64,000 nucleotides of DNA, from the NCBI GenBank assembly GCA_031296915.1, contig JAVDPC010000008.1, forward strand, positions 1-64,000, written 5' to 3'. This document shows positions 16,844 through 27,200 of this stretch, piece after piece. How positions within the stretch are numbered: position 1 is the first letter of the stretch; each line of letters opens with the position of its first letter. The notes under the pieces are model-generated. The model did no database searches. It was given only the letters and a program-made list of their open reading frames with translations, and was not told the DNA's origin. A program made the position numbers and the translations under genes. This DNA comes from Cerasicoccus frondis. Lineage in GTDB: Bacteria; Verrucomicrobiota; Verrucomicrobiia; Opitutales; Cerasicoccaceae.

Positions 16844-19045
16844 TTAATGCTGGGCTGGCAGGCTCTCGCCGCATAGGCGGAAGTTGTAGCCCTCGGGTGT
16901 CAGGAACCAGGCGGGTAGAGCGGCCCAGGGGTGGCAGCGTGTATCTTGAGGGCTGCCTTCAAAGGTTTCCCACCAGGTGGTAGTGGCCGGGTCGTCGCTC
17001 ATACCGGACCAGGCGTCCTGAATGAGCGGCATGACCTGATTTTCGAAGCCAGTGACCATGAGCGCCTCGGCGAAGTAAACCCAGAAATACGGTGTGCACT
17101 GGCAAATGCCGGGATCCTTGCGGTCACGGATGAGGCGTTGCATCAACCCGCGTGCGGCATCTCCGCTAACGATGCCAGACAGGATCGCGAGGATTTGCGA
17201 CTGCGCGCTCCAGCCGACGAGCGTGTGATTTTCGTCGTGCAGGCAGTCGGCAAAATACTCCGTTTCCGGATTGAAAAACAGGTCGTAGCAACGGCCGCGC
17301 AAGCGATCGCTGTCGAGGATGTTGGTGTCCAGGCTGTGCTTGTAGTCGACCGCTGCGGCCGACGCGTAAAATGCATCCAGCGCAATCGCGAGAAACGCAT
17401 TCAGCCCCAGTTGACTCCGCGAACGCTCAAAGCCGGGATGGGAGAATGGATGCCACAGGCCTGGGTGGTCGATGAAGGTGATTTGAAAACGACCGCCGTC
17501 GTAATTTTCGATAGCAACCGGATCGGCTTCGACAATGCCGGACTCCGCCATCTCGTTTTGATACCACATCAGCGTCTTCTCAAAGATCGGCAGCGCCTTG
17601 CGGACGACATCCAGGCGGTCTGGCTGCGCGCGGCGAAATACGTCCACCGACCAGACGTAGATCAGGCAGAAATCGAGCAGAAAATGCGGTGGGTTGAGGC
17701 TTGAGAAAACCGCGGACGGCATGAGCCCGTTGTCGCACTGGGTTTTGCCCGCGACGTCGAGGAGGTGCTCGAAGAAGCTGGGCTCGTTGTAGAGCTTGGT
17801 TAGCCAGAGTGCATTCCACAAACCATCGGCAATGAACAGGGCCTGCTCGCGCGTCGGGCAGTCTACAGATGTGTCCTGCGTCGAAACTTGGATCGTGCGC
17901 AGGCTGACATCCCACAGGCGTTGCAGCTTGGGGTCGTCAGACTGAAAATTGACGGCTGGTTGAATGTCTGACTCACGTCGCCAAACGCCGAATGATTTCA
18001 GGTGCATCGGCTCCTTGTCAGGGCGCAACACGATCAACAAATAGCGGAAGCCATTGTAGTTGAGCGTGCGAAACTCACTGCAATTCTCCGATGCGAAAAA
18101 CCGTGTCGCGTATTCGGCGTTACTGCGGAAACACCAAGGGCGGTCATCGCGAAGCAGCTCTGCGCCATAGTGGTCGACGATGCCGCTGGCGGCTTCGATG
18201 GTAAACTCCGTTTGGCCGACCATTTCCTCGCCCAAATCGAAGAGTAGGGCCAGCCCTCCTTGCTCCGGGCTCGCGGTTATGCTGGTGCCTTTATCCCACT
18301 GCGCCTGTAGGTCTGCATGTGGAATTAACTCCCATGGCTCTTCGTCGAGCAGCTTGGAAAGTTGACCTTCGCCCTCTTCAGCGATTGGTGCATCGACGGA
18401 TACCTTTGCGGCGGCAATCAGCTTTTGTGCCGGTGCTGAGGACTCACGTAGAGCGGGCGTCATACGCGGTGTGAGCGTGGTATCGGGGCGCTCGACAGAA
18501 ATGGCGCTCTGCCACGCGGTATCGTCGAAGTCAGGTTGCTCCCAGCCGGTTGGGTGCTGCGAAGCGTCAAACTGCTCCATCCATGACGTAGCCCACGTGC
18601 GTCGCAGCTTGGTGTGCTGCCAACCGCCTTGTGCGAGGTAGCGCCATTGATCAGGGGCGATGTCGATGGCTTGCCATTGGCCCGCGCGTTCTCCGATCAG
18701 GCGAGTCCATAAGGCGGGCGGGGCAAACGGATGGCTCTGCGTGGGAACGCCGTAATGATATACGATGACTGCGAGCGTTAGTCGGCCATCGCTGTGCGCT
18801 TGGACTGCGTGACCATCGACAGTATTGTCCGGCCACGGAGTCGGGCAAGGGCCTTGGCCGATGTATTTCCCGTTGGCCCAAAGATAGTAGCGCGTCTGCG
18901 CCGCGATGTGTAGCGCTAGGGATTCGAATTCGCTGAGGTTTTGAATCTCAGTGCGAAAGAGAATGGTCTGGTTTGGGTGTTCTTTTTCGGCCCAGCACCA
19001 ATTGGCAGTTGCGGGCAGGGGAAGATGATGAAGCGCGTGTTTCAT
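16844..19045 (-). CDS. GH78-like alpha-L-rhamnosidase
   Basis: A 733-residue protein. N-terminal β-sandwich domains (to about residue 340) precede an (α/α)6 barrel. The barrel opens with SVDCPTREQ, the hallmark of GH78/bacterial rhamnosidases, and later holds TTWWETFEGSPQDTRCHPWA, which matches the family's W-E...C-H-x-W region. It would release terminal α-L-rhamnose. No signal peptide is seen, so it is cytosolic. It is 48 bases downstream of the GH94 gene on the same strand and probably co-transcribed from the operator at 21439. Confidence 0.85.
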   Translation of the reverse strand: MKHALHHLPLPATANWCWAEKEHPNQTILFRTEIQNLSEFESLALHIAAQTRYYLWANGKYIGQGPCPTPWPDNTVDGHAVQAHSDGRLTLAVIVYHYGVPTQSHPFAPPALWTRLIGERAGQWQAIDIAPDQWRYLAQGGWQHTKLRRTWATSWMEQFDASQHPTGWEQPDFDDTAWQSAISVERPDTTLTPRMTPALRESSAPAQKLIAAAKVSVDAPIAEEGEGQLSKLLDEEPWELIPHADLQAQWDKGTSITASPEQGGLALLFDLGEEMVGQTEFTIEAASGIVDHYGAELLRDDRPWCFRSNAEYATRFFASENCSEFRTLNYNGFRYLLIVLRPDKEPMHLKSFGVWRRESDIQPAVNFQSDDPKLQRLWDVSLRTIQVSTQDTSVDCPTREQALFIADGLWNALWLTKLYNEPSFFEHLLDVAGKTQCDNGLMPSAVFSSLNPPHFLLDFCLIYVWSVDVFRRAQPDRLDVVRKALPIFEKTLMWYQNEMAESGIVEADPVAIENYDGGRFQITFIDHPGLWHPFSHPGFERSRSQLGLNAFLAIALDAFYASAAAVDYKHSLDTNILDSDRLRGRCYDLFFNPETEYFADCLHDENHTLVGWSAQSQILAILSGIVSGDAARGLMQRLIRDRKDPGICQCTPYFWVYFAEALMVTGFENQVMPLIQDAWSGMSDDPATTTWWETFEGSPQDTRCHPWAALPAWFLTPEGYNFRLCGESLPAQH

Positions 19046-19093
19046 TGGCTTATTGAAAAGGGAGCGTCGCTTTCTGCGATGAATGCGGTTGGT

Positions 19094-21418
19094 TTAGAAC
19101 GTGATCTGCAGCGTGTTCTCGGTCTCGGTCCATTCGTCTGGTTGTAGCGGCTCCGATGTGATGGGTTTTCCGTTGAGCGTGCGCGAGGGTGTTCCAGTGC
19201 GCTGCCATTCGATGAATAAAGTCTTGCCGCGAATCGTCCGCTTCAGGCTGGCGTGATCCCAGGTGTCCACCGGTAGCTCACTCGCCACTTCGAGGCCGTT
19301 CATAGTGGCGACGACGCCCATGATGCCCTCAATTGCGGAACGGAAAGCCCAGCCTGCCGTGCCCGAACGCCATGAGAAATGCGAACGGCCTGAAATGCCG
19401 CCGGACTCCGGTGCGCAGTAGGAGTTCGTTAACGAATAGGGCTCTTGGCGGGAGGTCGCGGGAGGGTTGAGCGGGTTGATCGGGAAGATGCTTTCGAGCG
19501 CCTCCAAGGCGCGAGCACGCTGACCGGCCAGGCAGAGCGCATACGTCATGAACATGGTGCCATGGCAGTAGTTGCCGCCGTTCTCAAGGCGCCCAGGTTG
19601 CGTGGCGCTGAGGAGGCCGATGCTGGGATTAAACTTCTGGTAGGGCGGCGTGAGTAGGCGGAATCCGTGAACGGTTTTCAGGTGCTTTTCTACGGCCTCA
19701 ATGAGCTCGCTTTGTTGCTCGTCCGTGGCGATGCCGGAGATGATGCTCCATGCTTGTGGGAGCAGGTAAATGCTGCCTTCCTGGCATTCGGGGGCGCCGA
19801 CGAGCTCGCCATCGTCGGTGATCGCGCGGGAATACCATTGGCCGTTCCAAGCGGTTTTGCGAACGATGGTTACCAGCTCATCAATGCGGTCGGTGAAGGT
19901 TTGGACGTCCCCGGGTTGGTTATAGTGGTTGGCGATTTCGACCATCTTGCGCAGAGCGCCGATAAGCGCCATCGTGGTCCAAACGCTTTGGCCCTTGCCG
20001 CCCTTGCCAATGCCGGTCAGGCGGTCATTCCAGTCGCCATAGGGCATGAGGCAAAGGCCGTGTTCGCCACGAGATTCCCATAGGTAATTGACGCCGCGGC
20101 AAAGGTGCTCATACAGCGTTCCCCTCTCTTCTGATTCGAAGAACGGGGCGACGTAATCGAGGGTGGATAGATCACCGGTCTCGGCCAGGTAGGCGTAGGT
20201 TGAGAAGATCAGCCACACACCGCCATCGTTGTAGGCGTCCCGGTCAACGGGCCCCCAACTGCGTACGGTGCGCCCGTCGCTAAATTGATAAGGCAGGCAG
20301 TCGAGGATCATTTGGCGCGAGCGCTGGGGGTAGAGCAACGTGCAGGCCCAGGCATCCTGATTGCTGTCGCGGAAGCCCTTGCCCCAACCGCGGTTCCACT
20401 GGGCGCAGTAGTTGAGCTGGTGCTTGATCCAGGTGTTGATGTATAAGTCGAAACTCGCGTCGGGCGTCTTGACTTCGACTTGGCTATAGAGCTTCCTCAG
20501 TGCCTTCTGCTGGCTCTGCTCGTTACGGTGAATATATTGCGTTGTGGATTCTGGATGCGTCGTGAGATCGACACCGGGGGAGTGTGGCAAACCAAGCGTG
20601 ATGAGGAGGGATTCTTTGCCATTGGCGGCCAGTTCGCAGTCGACATAACCTGACAGAACGGGCTGCTCGATGGGAGTCAGAGTCTCCGGCCAGCCTTCAA
20701 GTAGTGCTTCAGGCCGGGCTAGGGAACCATAGACGCCGGTGAAGTCGGTGGAGTTGAATGCATGGCCGTTGAAGGGTTTGTCGCACTCAAGGAATGCCGC
20801 ATATGAGCGGTCTTCAGCACTGGTGTTTTCAATAATGAGGCGTCGTCCGTTCAAGCATGTTTGGTGTACGTAGCGATCCGTCGAGCTGAACTTGGCGCCG
20901 CCTTGTTTTAAATTTAACTCGGTCAGGAAGACGACGCTCCACGTGCTAGGCTGGTCGGTCAGGTTTTCGATTTCGAGCTCGAAATAGGTCTGGGGAAGCG
21001 TTTCGTCGACTGTCTGCTTGATGCGAATGCAGAGGCCATGCTGCTGCATGGCGGTGGTGCTGTAGTTCAGTCCAATTCGGTATTGGTAGCTCTCAAATGA
21101 CTTGTCTCCAATCGGGGAGAAGGTGGGGGAGAACAGCGCGCCGGTATGCAGATTCTTGAGGTAGATATATTGGGCGCCAGACCAATTTAAGAGCACTATT
21201 CGTCCATCGTTATAGCGCTTATAACTGATGCCGCCGGTGGCCTGTGTTGGCTGAGTATTAAAGGTCTTGTTCCAGAGGATGTTTTTCCATGGACGAGGCG
21301 CAAACGGTGTTTTTAGAATGAATTCATTCGATTTCAGGTCAAATTCACCCCAGGGTGGTGTGGGGATTGTTGATAAGGGTTTAGTACTTACTGGCTCGGG
21401 AGCGATTAAATGATTCAT
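19094..21418 (-). CDS. GH94-family glycoside phosphorylase
   Basis: A 774-residue protein from ATG 21418 (MNHLIAPEPV). The frame could start 12 codons earlier at a TTG, but that would overlap the operator. An N-terminal β-sandwich and a C-terminal (α/α)6 barrel match cellobiose/chitobiose-phosphorylase-like proteins. The MPYGDWNDR motif holds the likely general acid Asp465, and a GGN-YCHGTMF block follows. Family enzymes cleave β-glucosidic or related links with phosphate in the cytosol, saving ATP. The specificity is unknown and could differ from cellobiose. It is the first gene of a leftward operon with GH78, divergent from LacI regulator 2. Confidence 0.82.
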   Translation of the reverse strand: MNHLIAPEPVSTKPLSTIPTPPWGEFDLKSNEFILKTPFAPRPWKNILWNKTFNTQPTQATGGISYKRYNDGRIVLLNWSGAQYIYLKNLHTGALFSPTFSPIGDKSFESYQYRIGLNYSTTAMQQHGLCIRIKQTVDETLPQTYFELEIENLTDQPSTWSVVFLTELNLKQGGAKFSSTDRYVHQTCLNGRRLIIENTSAEDRSYAAFLECDKPFNGHAFNSTDFTGVYGSLARPEALLEGWPETLTPIEQPVLSGYVDCELAANGKESLLITLGLPHSPGVDLTTHPESTTQYIHRNEQSQQKALRKLYSQVEVKTPDASFDLYINTWIKHQLNYCAQWNRGWGKGFRDSNQDAWACTLLYPQRSRQMILDCLPYQFSDGRTVRSWGPVDRDAYNDGGVWLIFSTYAYLAETGDLSTLDYVAPFFESEERGTLYEHLCRGVNYLWESRGEHGLCLMPYGDWNDRLTGIGKGGKGQSVWTTMALIGALRKMVEIANHYNQPGDVQTFTDRIDELVTIVRKTAWNGQWYSRAITDDGELVGAPECQEGSIYLLPQAWSIISGIATDEQQSELIEAVEKHLKTVHGFRLLTPPYQKFNPSIGLLSATQPGRLENGGNYCHGTMFMTYALCLAGQRARALEALESIFPINPLNPPATSRQEPYSLTNSYCAPESGGISGRSHFSWRSGTAGWAFRSAIEGIMGVVATMNGLEVASELPVDTWDHASLKRTIRGKTLFIEWQRTGTPSRTLNGKPITSEPLQPDEWTETENTLQITF

Positions 21419-21438
21419 TGCGCAAAACTCTATATAAC

Positions 21439-21450
21439 TATAACGTTTTA
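21439..21450. promoter_or_regulatory. candidate LacI-2 operator TATAACGTTTTA (GH94/GH78 operon)
   Basis: One mismatch from TATAACGTTATA. It lies 21 bases upstream of the GH94 ATG in the divergent region shared with LacI regulator 2, a position suited to blocking transcription or its early elongation. Confidence 0.7.
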
Positions 21451-21606
21451 ACAACGAAAAAACGCTGTGGAATTTATGATTGTCACTCTCCGTGCTTGTG
21501 CTGGTGGAAAATCTCGGTTGGCGGATTACGCATCAGTTGCGGATAGTTGGGGCTGTTGATCTTTTGTGGGGCGTATTTTCTTTATTGGCTTATCCTATAA
21601 AAAATC

Positions 21607-21618
21607 GGTAACGTTTTA
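21607..21618. promoter_or_regulatory. candidate LacI-2 autoregulatory operator GGTAACGTTTTA
   Basis: It keeps the AACGTT centre and ends three bases before the ATG of LacI regulator 2, overlapping where a ribosome-binding site would be. This suggests negative autoregulation. It is the weakest match of the eight (three mismatches to the consensus). Confidence 0.55.
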
Positions 21619-21621
21619 CAC

Positions 21622-22662
21622 ATGCCCAAGAAAAAAACAGCCAAGTCCAAGTCGGGGCGCCCGACTATCCTGCAGGTTGCCAAGCTGACAGGTTTTTCTC
21701 AGGGCGCTATATCGAGAGCGTTTAATGGGCAGGGCGGCATCAGTGATGCGACTCGGGAAAAAATCATGAAAGCCGCTAAGGAGATTGGCTACCATCCGAA
21801 TCCTTCGGCCCGAAACTTTAAGCGTGGTTATACCAAACGGCTTGGAATGATCCTGCCTAATCTCGCGAATGCGAACTACTCGGAGTTGTACGAGCAGTTG
21901 GATTTGGTCACTGCCGAGGAAGGGTATTCTTCCATCCTGGCTTTGACGCATCATTCTCCCGAGAGAGAGCGAAATCTCATACTACAGCTCTCGGCTGGAG
22001 AGGCGGATGCACTCGTGGTCAATCCAGTTTCCAATCTCGAGAACCTTGATGTCTATCGGAAGTTGAAGTCTTGGCGTTACCCGGTGCTTTTCATTTATAA
22101 GAGTTATGGCGATGAGTTTGATAGCCTCGGTGTGAATTACAATCCAAGCCTGCAGAAAGCCCTTGGTTATCTGCGAGATGTGGGCCATGAGCGGGTTGCG
22201 TATGTGGGCATGGCGCCGATGGGGGCAGAGCCAGTTGGTAAGCATGCGGAAGTCATCAAGGTCCTGCGGGAACTTGGTATGAGCTATGATGAGAATGGTT
22301 CCGTGTTGGGGGTGTCTGCTGAGTCCGCTGGTGAGCGGGCATTCCAGCAGTGGCGTGAAGCTGGAGCGCAACCAACTGCTATTGTTGCGTATAATGACCA
22401 GACGGCTATTTCTCTGATGACTGAAGCGAAGCGGATGGGGGTCAGTGTCCCGGGCGATTTGTCAATTTTGGGCAGTGATGACATTCAGGCGGCTGAGCCA
22501 TCTGAGCTTTCCACCGTACGTGTTGACCGTGTGCAGATGGCGCAGAAGATTTTTGAGATTTTGGAAGATCGTATTCGTGATTTTGATGCGCCCGTTCGAT
22601 TGAACTCAATACGATCAGAGTTTATCCTCCGCAATTCAATGGGGCCGATAAGGTTGAAATAG
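21622..22662 (+). CDS. LacI-family transcriptional regulator 2, likely controller of locus II
   Basis: A 346-residue classical LacI/GalR protein. After a basic leader (KKKTAKSKSGRP) come the helix-turn-helix (TILQVAKLTGFSQGAISRAF, residues ~15-34) and a canonical hinge (PNPSARNF). The sensor domain follows, with the typical SILGSDDI segment near the end. The canonical hinge fits operators with a central CG, as in the repeated AACGTT-centred palindromes. It is divergent from the GH94/GH78 operon and precedes GH172. It is probably a repressor released by an oligosaccharide or monosaccharide of the locus II substrate. Confidence 0.92.
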   Translation: MPKKKTAKSKSGRPTILQVAKLTGFSQGAISRAFNGQGGISDATREKIMKAAKEIGYHPNPSARNFKRGYTKRLGMILPNLANANYSELYEQLDLVTAEEGYSSILALTHHSPERERNLILQLSAGEADALVVNPVSNLENLDVYRKLKSWRYPVLFIYKSYGDEFDSLGVNYNPSLQKALGYLRDVGHERVAYVGMAPMGAEPVGKHAEVIKVLRELGMSYDENGSVLGVSAESAGERAFQQWREAGAQPTAIVAYNDQTAISLMTEAKRMGVSVPGDLSILGSDDIQAAEPSELSTVRVDRVQMAQKIFEILEDRIRDFDAPVRLNSIRSEFILRNSMGPIRLK

Positions 22663-22669
22663 TTGTTGG

Positions 22670-22701
22670 GCTGCATTGAGGTCGCCGCAGCAGATTTTTT
22701 T
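22670..22701 (+). terminator. weak possible terminator after LacI-2
   Basis: A 5-bp stem (GCTGC / GCAGC) with a 12-base loop is followed, after three bases, by seven T residues. The stem is short, so the call is tentative. Confidence 0.3.
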
Positions 22702-22732
22702 CTTGTCTACTGATGTTTTGTTGCTCAATTGC

Positions 22733-22744
22733 TATAACGTTATC
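22733..22744. promoter_or_regulatory. candidate LacI-2 operator TATAACGTTATC (GH172 gene)
   Basis: One mismatch from the consensus palindrome, ending 29 bases before the GH172 start codon. A short AT-rich TTAATTAA follows it. Confidence 0.7.
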
Positions 22745-22773
22745 TTAATTAACTTATCTCGTATTTCTAGTCG

Positions 22774-23931
22774 ATGGATCACGGTTTATATAATTCTTTG
22801 GAAAATTTAGCGCTGCTCTCAAATGCTGAGAGCCGAAGCATTACGTCAGAAAATCCAGATGGCGCTCGTCGTGGCGGCGGTCGTGCGGAATTGCCGAAAA
22901 GTGGTGATCCAGCGCTGGAGGGCCATTGTTCGCGTGAATTGGGGCGCGGGTGGAAGGTGCGCCCTAATCAGCAGGTGGGCCCGGGCGAGACTTTCACGGT
23001 TGCGAACATTGAGGGCCCAGGCTGTGTGCAATCGATCTGGATGACGACTGCTCACGTGCGTTATCGTGATTTGATTCTGCGCGTCTATTACGACGACCAA
23101 ACAACTCCTTCGATTGAATGTCCCTTGGGTGACTTCTTTGCATCTGCCTATACGCGCAACGATCTGTTTGCGCCATTGAATTCTCAGATGGTTTGCTTGA
23201 ATCCGGGCTGTGCGTTTAACTGCTATTGGCCGATGCCGTTTCGCGGGCGCTTCCGGATGACTCTGGAAAATCGCGATCCCCGCAACGCGTTGACGCTGTT
23301 TTACCAAGTCAACTACAGTCTCCAGCCTGTCCCGGAAGATGCGGCATACCTGCATACGCAATTTCGTCGGGTGAATCCAGTGCCCGAGGGTAAGGTCTAC
23401 ACGATTCTGGATGGCGTCGAGGGGCGTGGTCACTATGTCGGGACCTATATGGCATGGGGTGTCAACAGCGGTGGCTGGTGGGGAGAGGGGGAAGTGAAGT
23501 TTTACCTCGACGACGACTTGCCGACTGGGCGTAGTGTGGCGGATTCCGTGGGTGAACATGGCGGCGATTGTTTTCCGACGATCTGTGGCACGGGCACAGA
23601 GGATTATTTTTGCGGGTCCTATAATTTCGAAGACAAGGCTAAGAAGCGTTACCAGGAGTTTTCGACGCCATATGCGGGCATGCCGCATGTCGTGCGACCG
23701 GATGGCCTGTATGAGTCTCAGATGCGCTTCAGTCTTTATCGCTGGCATGTCCCGGACCCGATTCGCTTCAAGGAGCGAATCGCTGTTACGGTTCAGGCGC
23801 TAGGTTGGCGCAGTGAGGGGCGTTATCATCCGCTTCAGGACGATTTGGCCTCCGTGGCCTTTTGGTATCAGACGCTGCCGACTGCACCGTTTCCTGTGCT
23901 GCCGAGCCGTGATGGGCTTGAAATTATTTGA
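22774..23931 (+). CDS. DUF2961 protein, GH172-family glycoside hydrolase
   Basis: A 385-residue protein matching the DUF2961 family, now GH172, by its IEGPGCVQSIW start region, the CPLGDFF block and the CGTGTEDYFCGSYNF block (Glu276). Known GH172 enzymes act on difructose dianhydride or on D-arabino-/D-fucofuranosides with an anomer-retaining mechanism and form oligomers with jelly-roll folds. Which sugar is used here is unknown. No signal peptide is seen. It has its own LacI-2-type operator and lies directly after the regulator gene, so it is probably a core enzyme of locus II. Confidence 0.85.
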   Translation: MDHGLYNSLENLALLSNAESRSITSENPDGARRGGGRAELPKSGDPALEGHCSRELGRGWKVRPNQQVGPGETFTVANIEGPGCVQSIWMTTAHVRYRDLILRVYYDDQTTPSIECPLGDFFASAYTRNDLFAPLNSQMVCLNPGCAFNCYWPMPFRGRFRMTLENRDPRNALTLFYQVNYSLQPVPEDAAYLHTQFRRVNPVPEGKVYTILDGVEGRGHYVGTYMAWGVNSGGWWGEGEVKFYLDDDLPTGRSVADSVGEHGGDCFPTICGTGTEDYFCGSYNFEDKAKKRYQEFSTPYAGMPHVVRPDGLYESQMRFSLYRWHVPDPIRFKERIAVTVQALGWRSEGRYHPLQDDLASVAFWYQTLPTAPFPVLPSRDGLEII

Positions 23932-23996
23932 GTCGTTAGTCTCCGGTAAAAGTTCGGAATCAGTAATTTTTTTGTTGAAGCAATAAATCTTGATAG

Positions 23997-24008
23997 TATA
24001 ACGTTATA
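23997..24008. promoter_or_regulatory. candidate LacI-2 operator TATAACGTTATA (Verru_Chthon A-like gene)
   Basis: A perfect 12-base palindrome in the 308-base gap between the GH172 gene and the Verru_Chthon A-like gene. It lies 231 bases before the latter's ATG, leaving room for a long untranslated leader. I see no other gene or structured RNA in the gap. Confidence 0.72.
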
Positions 24009-24239
24009 GAATGCTGGCCCGAGATTGGGCTACAGTCGTTGTTCTTTTAATTGAGGGCATGACTTTTCCAAAAACCCCAATTCCCCGATTAATCAGTCCA
24101 ATGAAAGTCCGAACGGTCCCGCTAAATACAGAAGCAGGCGCTCTTGTGCGGCGAAGTTTATTCGTTGCAGCGTAAATTTAGGCGCAAGTTTTAGCACTAG
24201 ACTGTCGATCAGCTGACAATAATTCCCAGAGCGTTTTCT

Positions 24240-27200
24240 ATGAAATCCAAATCCAGCCCCATCATCTTCAAATTCCACCCCAAATTGATTTCTGGTCGTC
24301 AGAATCCTCGATCCGGTGGGTTTGCCTTGGTGATCTCTCTGCTATTAATGGGCTTTATGGTGTTGATGTTGCTTAGCCTTGTAACGGTAAGCCGTGTCGA
24401 GATGTTCAGCGCCGCTACTCACCAAACGCGAACCCAGGCTGAGCAAAATGCCTTGCTCGGGCTCACCGTGGCTATTGGGAATTTGCAGGAGAGTCTGGGA
24501 GGGGATCAGCGAGTCAGTGCTACGGCGCAGATGCTCGATAAGAGTCTTGTGGATGATTCGCACATGGCGAATTGGATCGGCGCTTGGGATGCTGCTGAGA
24601 GATTGCCGGATGGCAGCGCAAATCCAGACTACAAGAAACATATAGCCTGGCTAGTCTCTGGGTTTGATCGTAGTGGGGATGCCGAGACGATCCCTGCTTA
24701 CGCTAATCCTTTCGATCAGGCTGGCGCCCTGATTGATCCGAATTCCGACGCGGTGCTGTTAGGTGAAGGGACTCTTGGCAACCTGACTGTCACCGATTAT
24801 GTAGCTGCGCCAAAGGTTCAGCTCGAAGGTGGCGGTAGTTACGCCTATTGGGTGGCAGACGAAGGCTTGAAGGCGAGAATCAATTTAGTGAGTCGCACGG
24901 ATATGGAATTGGGTAATTACCCAGGGGCAACTGATAGCTTGCAAGGCGTCTTGGCGCTCAGCGCTCCCTCTGGCGGCGATGCGCGTGTTTTCAGTGGATT
25001 GGAAACGATGAGTGTTAGTGAAGATCCTGACTTGGCAAAGAACATTGCACGGGCGGAAACACACAGTGAGGTGTTCCTTGCGGATCCCCTTTATAGCTCC
25101 TTGGGCACGCCACGCTGGCAAGCTGGTCTGCAGGAGCACTATCATTCGACCAGCTTGAATTCGCTGTCCCTGCAAACAGACACCAAGTCTGGTGGTTTAA
25201 AGAAAGATTTGAGTCTGCTTTTTGAGCTGGATGACGCAGATTTCGCAGATACACCCTACACGGGGCAATCGGGTATGGATGCGGTCTTCACTGACAGTTG
25301 GGCTGTCTTTCCTCCTTCGGATTTGAGTAATGTTTACGTGGACCCAGTTTCTGGAGATGAAGTGAGTTATCTGTTTAAAGAGCCGATCCCGCTTTATGGT
25401 AGCCAAGCTTTTGTGCGCGGTCCAACCTGGAGTTACTTGCGTGATTTCTATCGTGGTTACAAGGGTGTATCTCGAAACAATAGTACGTTTAGCACAAAAG
25501 TGCGTCCATTTGGTCCAAATGCATCTGACTTTTCCGGCGAGGGTGGAATGCAAGGACTGATTGCGACATGGGAGAGTGACAAAGGTGGTGATATTGAAAA
25601 TAAAGATAACTACATTAATACTGTTGTATTTAATGACGCCACTGGGCAGGATGAGCCAGTAACGCGCTTAACTGAGCACGAAATGCTTCCTGTTCTGAAT
25701 CGTGTTATTTTCATCTATTCTCTCTATAACGATAAGAATGTTGTCGAATACGAATATGTGGAAGGAGAGGAGCGAGTCGGCAATGAAATGTTCCGTGAGG
25801 CAGGAGGCGTTACGGACGCCATTGCTTTGACTATTGAGCCTTTTGTATATCTTTGGAATCCCTATAACGTCGCGTTGGAGTTTGATGGCGGATTTAAAAT
25901 TCACGCTAGAGACTCACCCTTCGGGCTAATGGTATCGGTGGCGGATCCTGCTGCAGATATCATTCCACCCATTGCGGATACTTCGGTGCCGCAGATGTCT
26001 GGTTTCCTTGATGGTTATGGAAGAATAACGGGTAGGGGATTTGGAACCCTGGATCTGGTGATTGGCGATGGTGCTAATACTATTCGAATGGAGCCAGGCG
26101 AGGTATTGCTCTTTTCTCCAGGGAATGCTACACCCGCTACCATCGATCAACTACCCAGATCTAACGAAGAGCATGGCACGCGTAGCGCTCCATATCTTGA
26201 AATGAAGGAGGGCTTTAGGAATCATGGCGGCATAATTTTGGGGCGTCGCTTAAAGACAAATGAGAACATTGACCGGGATGGCTTGTTTCATCAGTTGAAA
26301 ACTGGAGACACTACTCCCTTGGAGATCAATGTCTTCAATTGGGGGTTGAATGAGTACTACAGCGGTGGTGGAGGCGCCAATACTCAGGACCGTCGTTTTG
26401 ATACTAGCCGCGCTTTTAATCTCGAATTCGCTTATGTGCCGAATCCTTCCTCGGGAGGCAGTCTCTATACTGAAGATACATTCATTCAGCGTTTGTTTCT
26501 GAATGTTTATGGGCCAATGGTAGGTAATAGCCGTGGGCCTCTGGTCGATTTACTTTACAGCGGATCCAATGCTGCGTTTCCCATGAGTGTGAATCGTGCG
26601 CAACTAGCATCTGAAGGGAAGCAGCCGTTCCTCTATTTCGGTTTGTATCAGAATCCTGTGGTCCCTGATTCTAGCCGGGTGTCTGCGACGTCGGAGTTTA
26701 TCGGAAGCATGTCTCCCTTCGCGCCATTGCTGGATAAGCAATTCTCTAACCACTCGATTGATAGCCCGCCCTACACGGTGCAAATTGGCGGGACAGATGA
26801 CTATTCGGAAATTCAACAGGATTCCGGCCAGGGGTATTTCGGTACGATGTATTCAGCGGGTGGAAAGTCGAACATTGTGGTGTCGGAGGCGCCAACATAC
26901 CCATTGCAATCGCTGGCTAGTCTCCAGCATGCCCGGATATCACCGTCGACTTATATGCCAGGGCAGGCTATCGGTAATTCTTGGGCGTCTGGCTTCGTTG
27001 ATTTGGATAAGACGTATACAGCAAAGACGGATCGACGTTATACCTTATACGATATTTCGTATCTGAGTAATGAAGCGTTGTTTGATGAGTACTTCTTTTC
27101 TTCTCTAACGCCTCGTTTGGACTTTAGTGATAGTCCGGTGAGTGAGGATATGGACCTTGAGTCAACGCTCCAGGCGATGGTGGACACTTACCTGAATGAA

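Noticed and set aside
22846..23748. 300-codon reverse-strand open frame opposite GH172
   Set aside because: It is a shadow frame fully inside a well-supported GH172 gene, with a low-complexity, Arg/Thr/His-rich translation.
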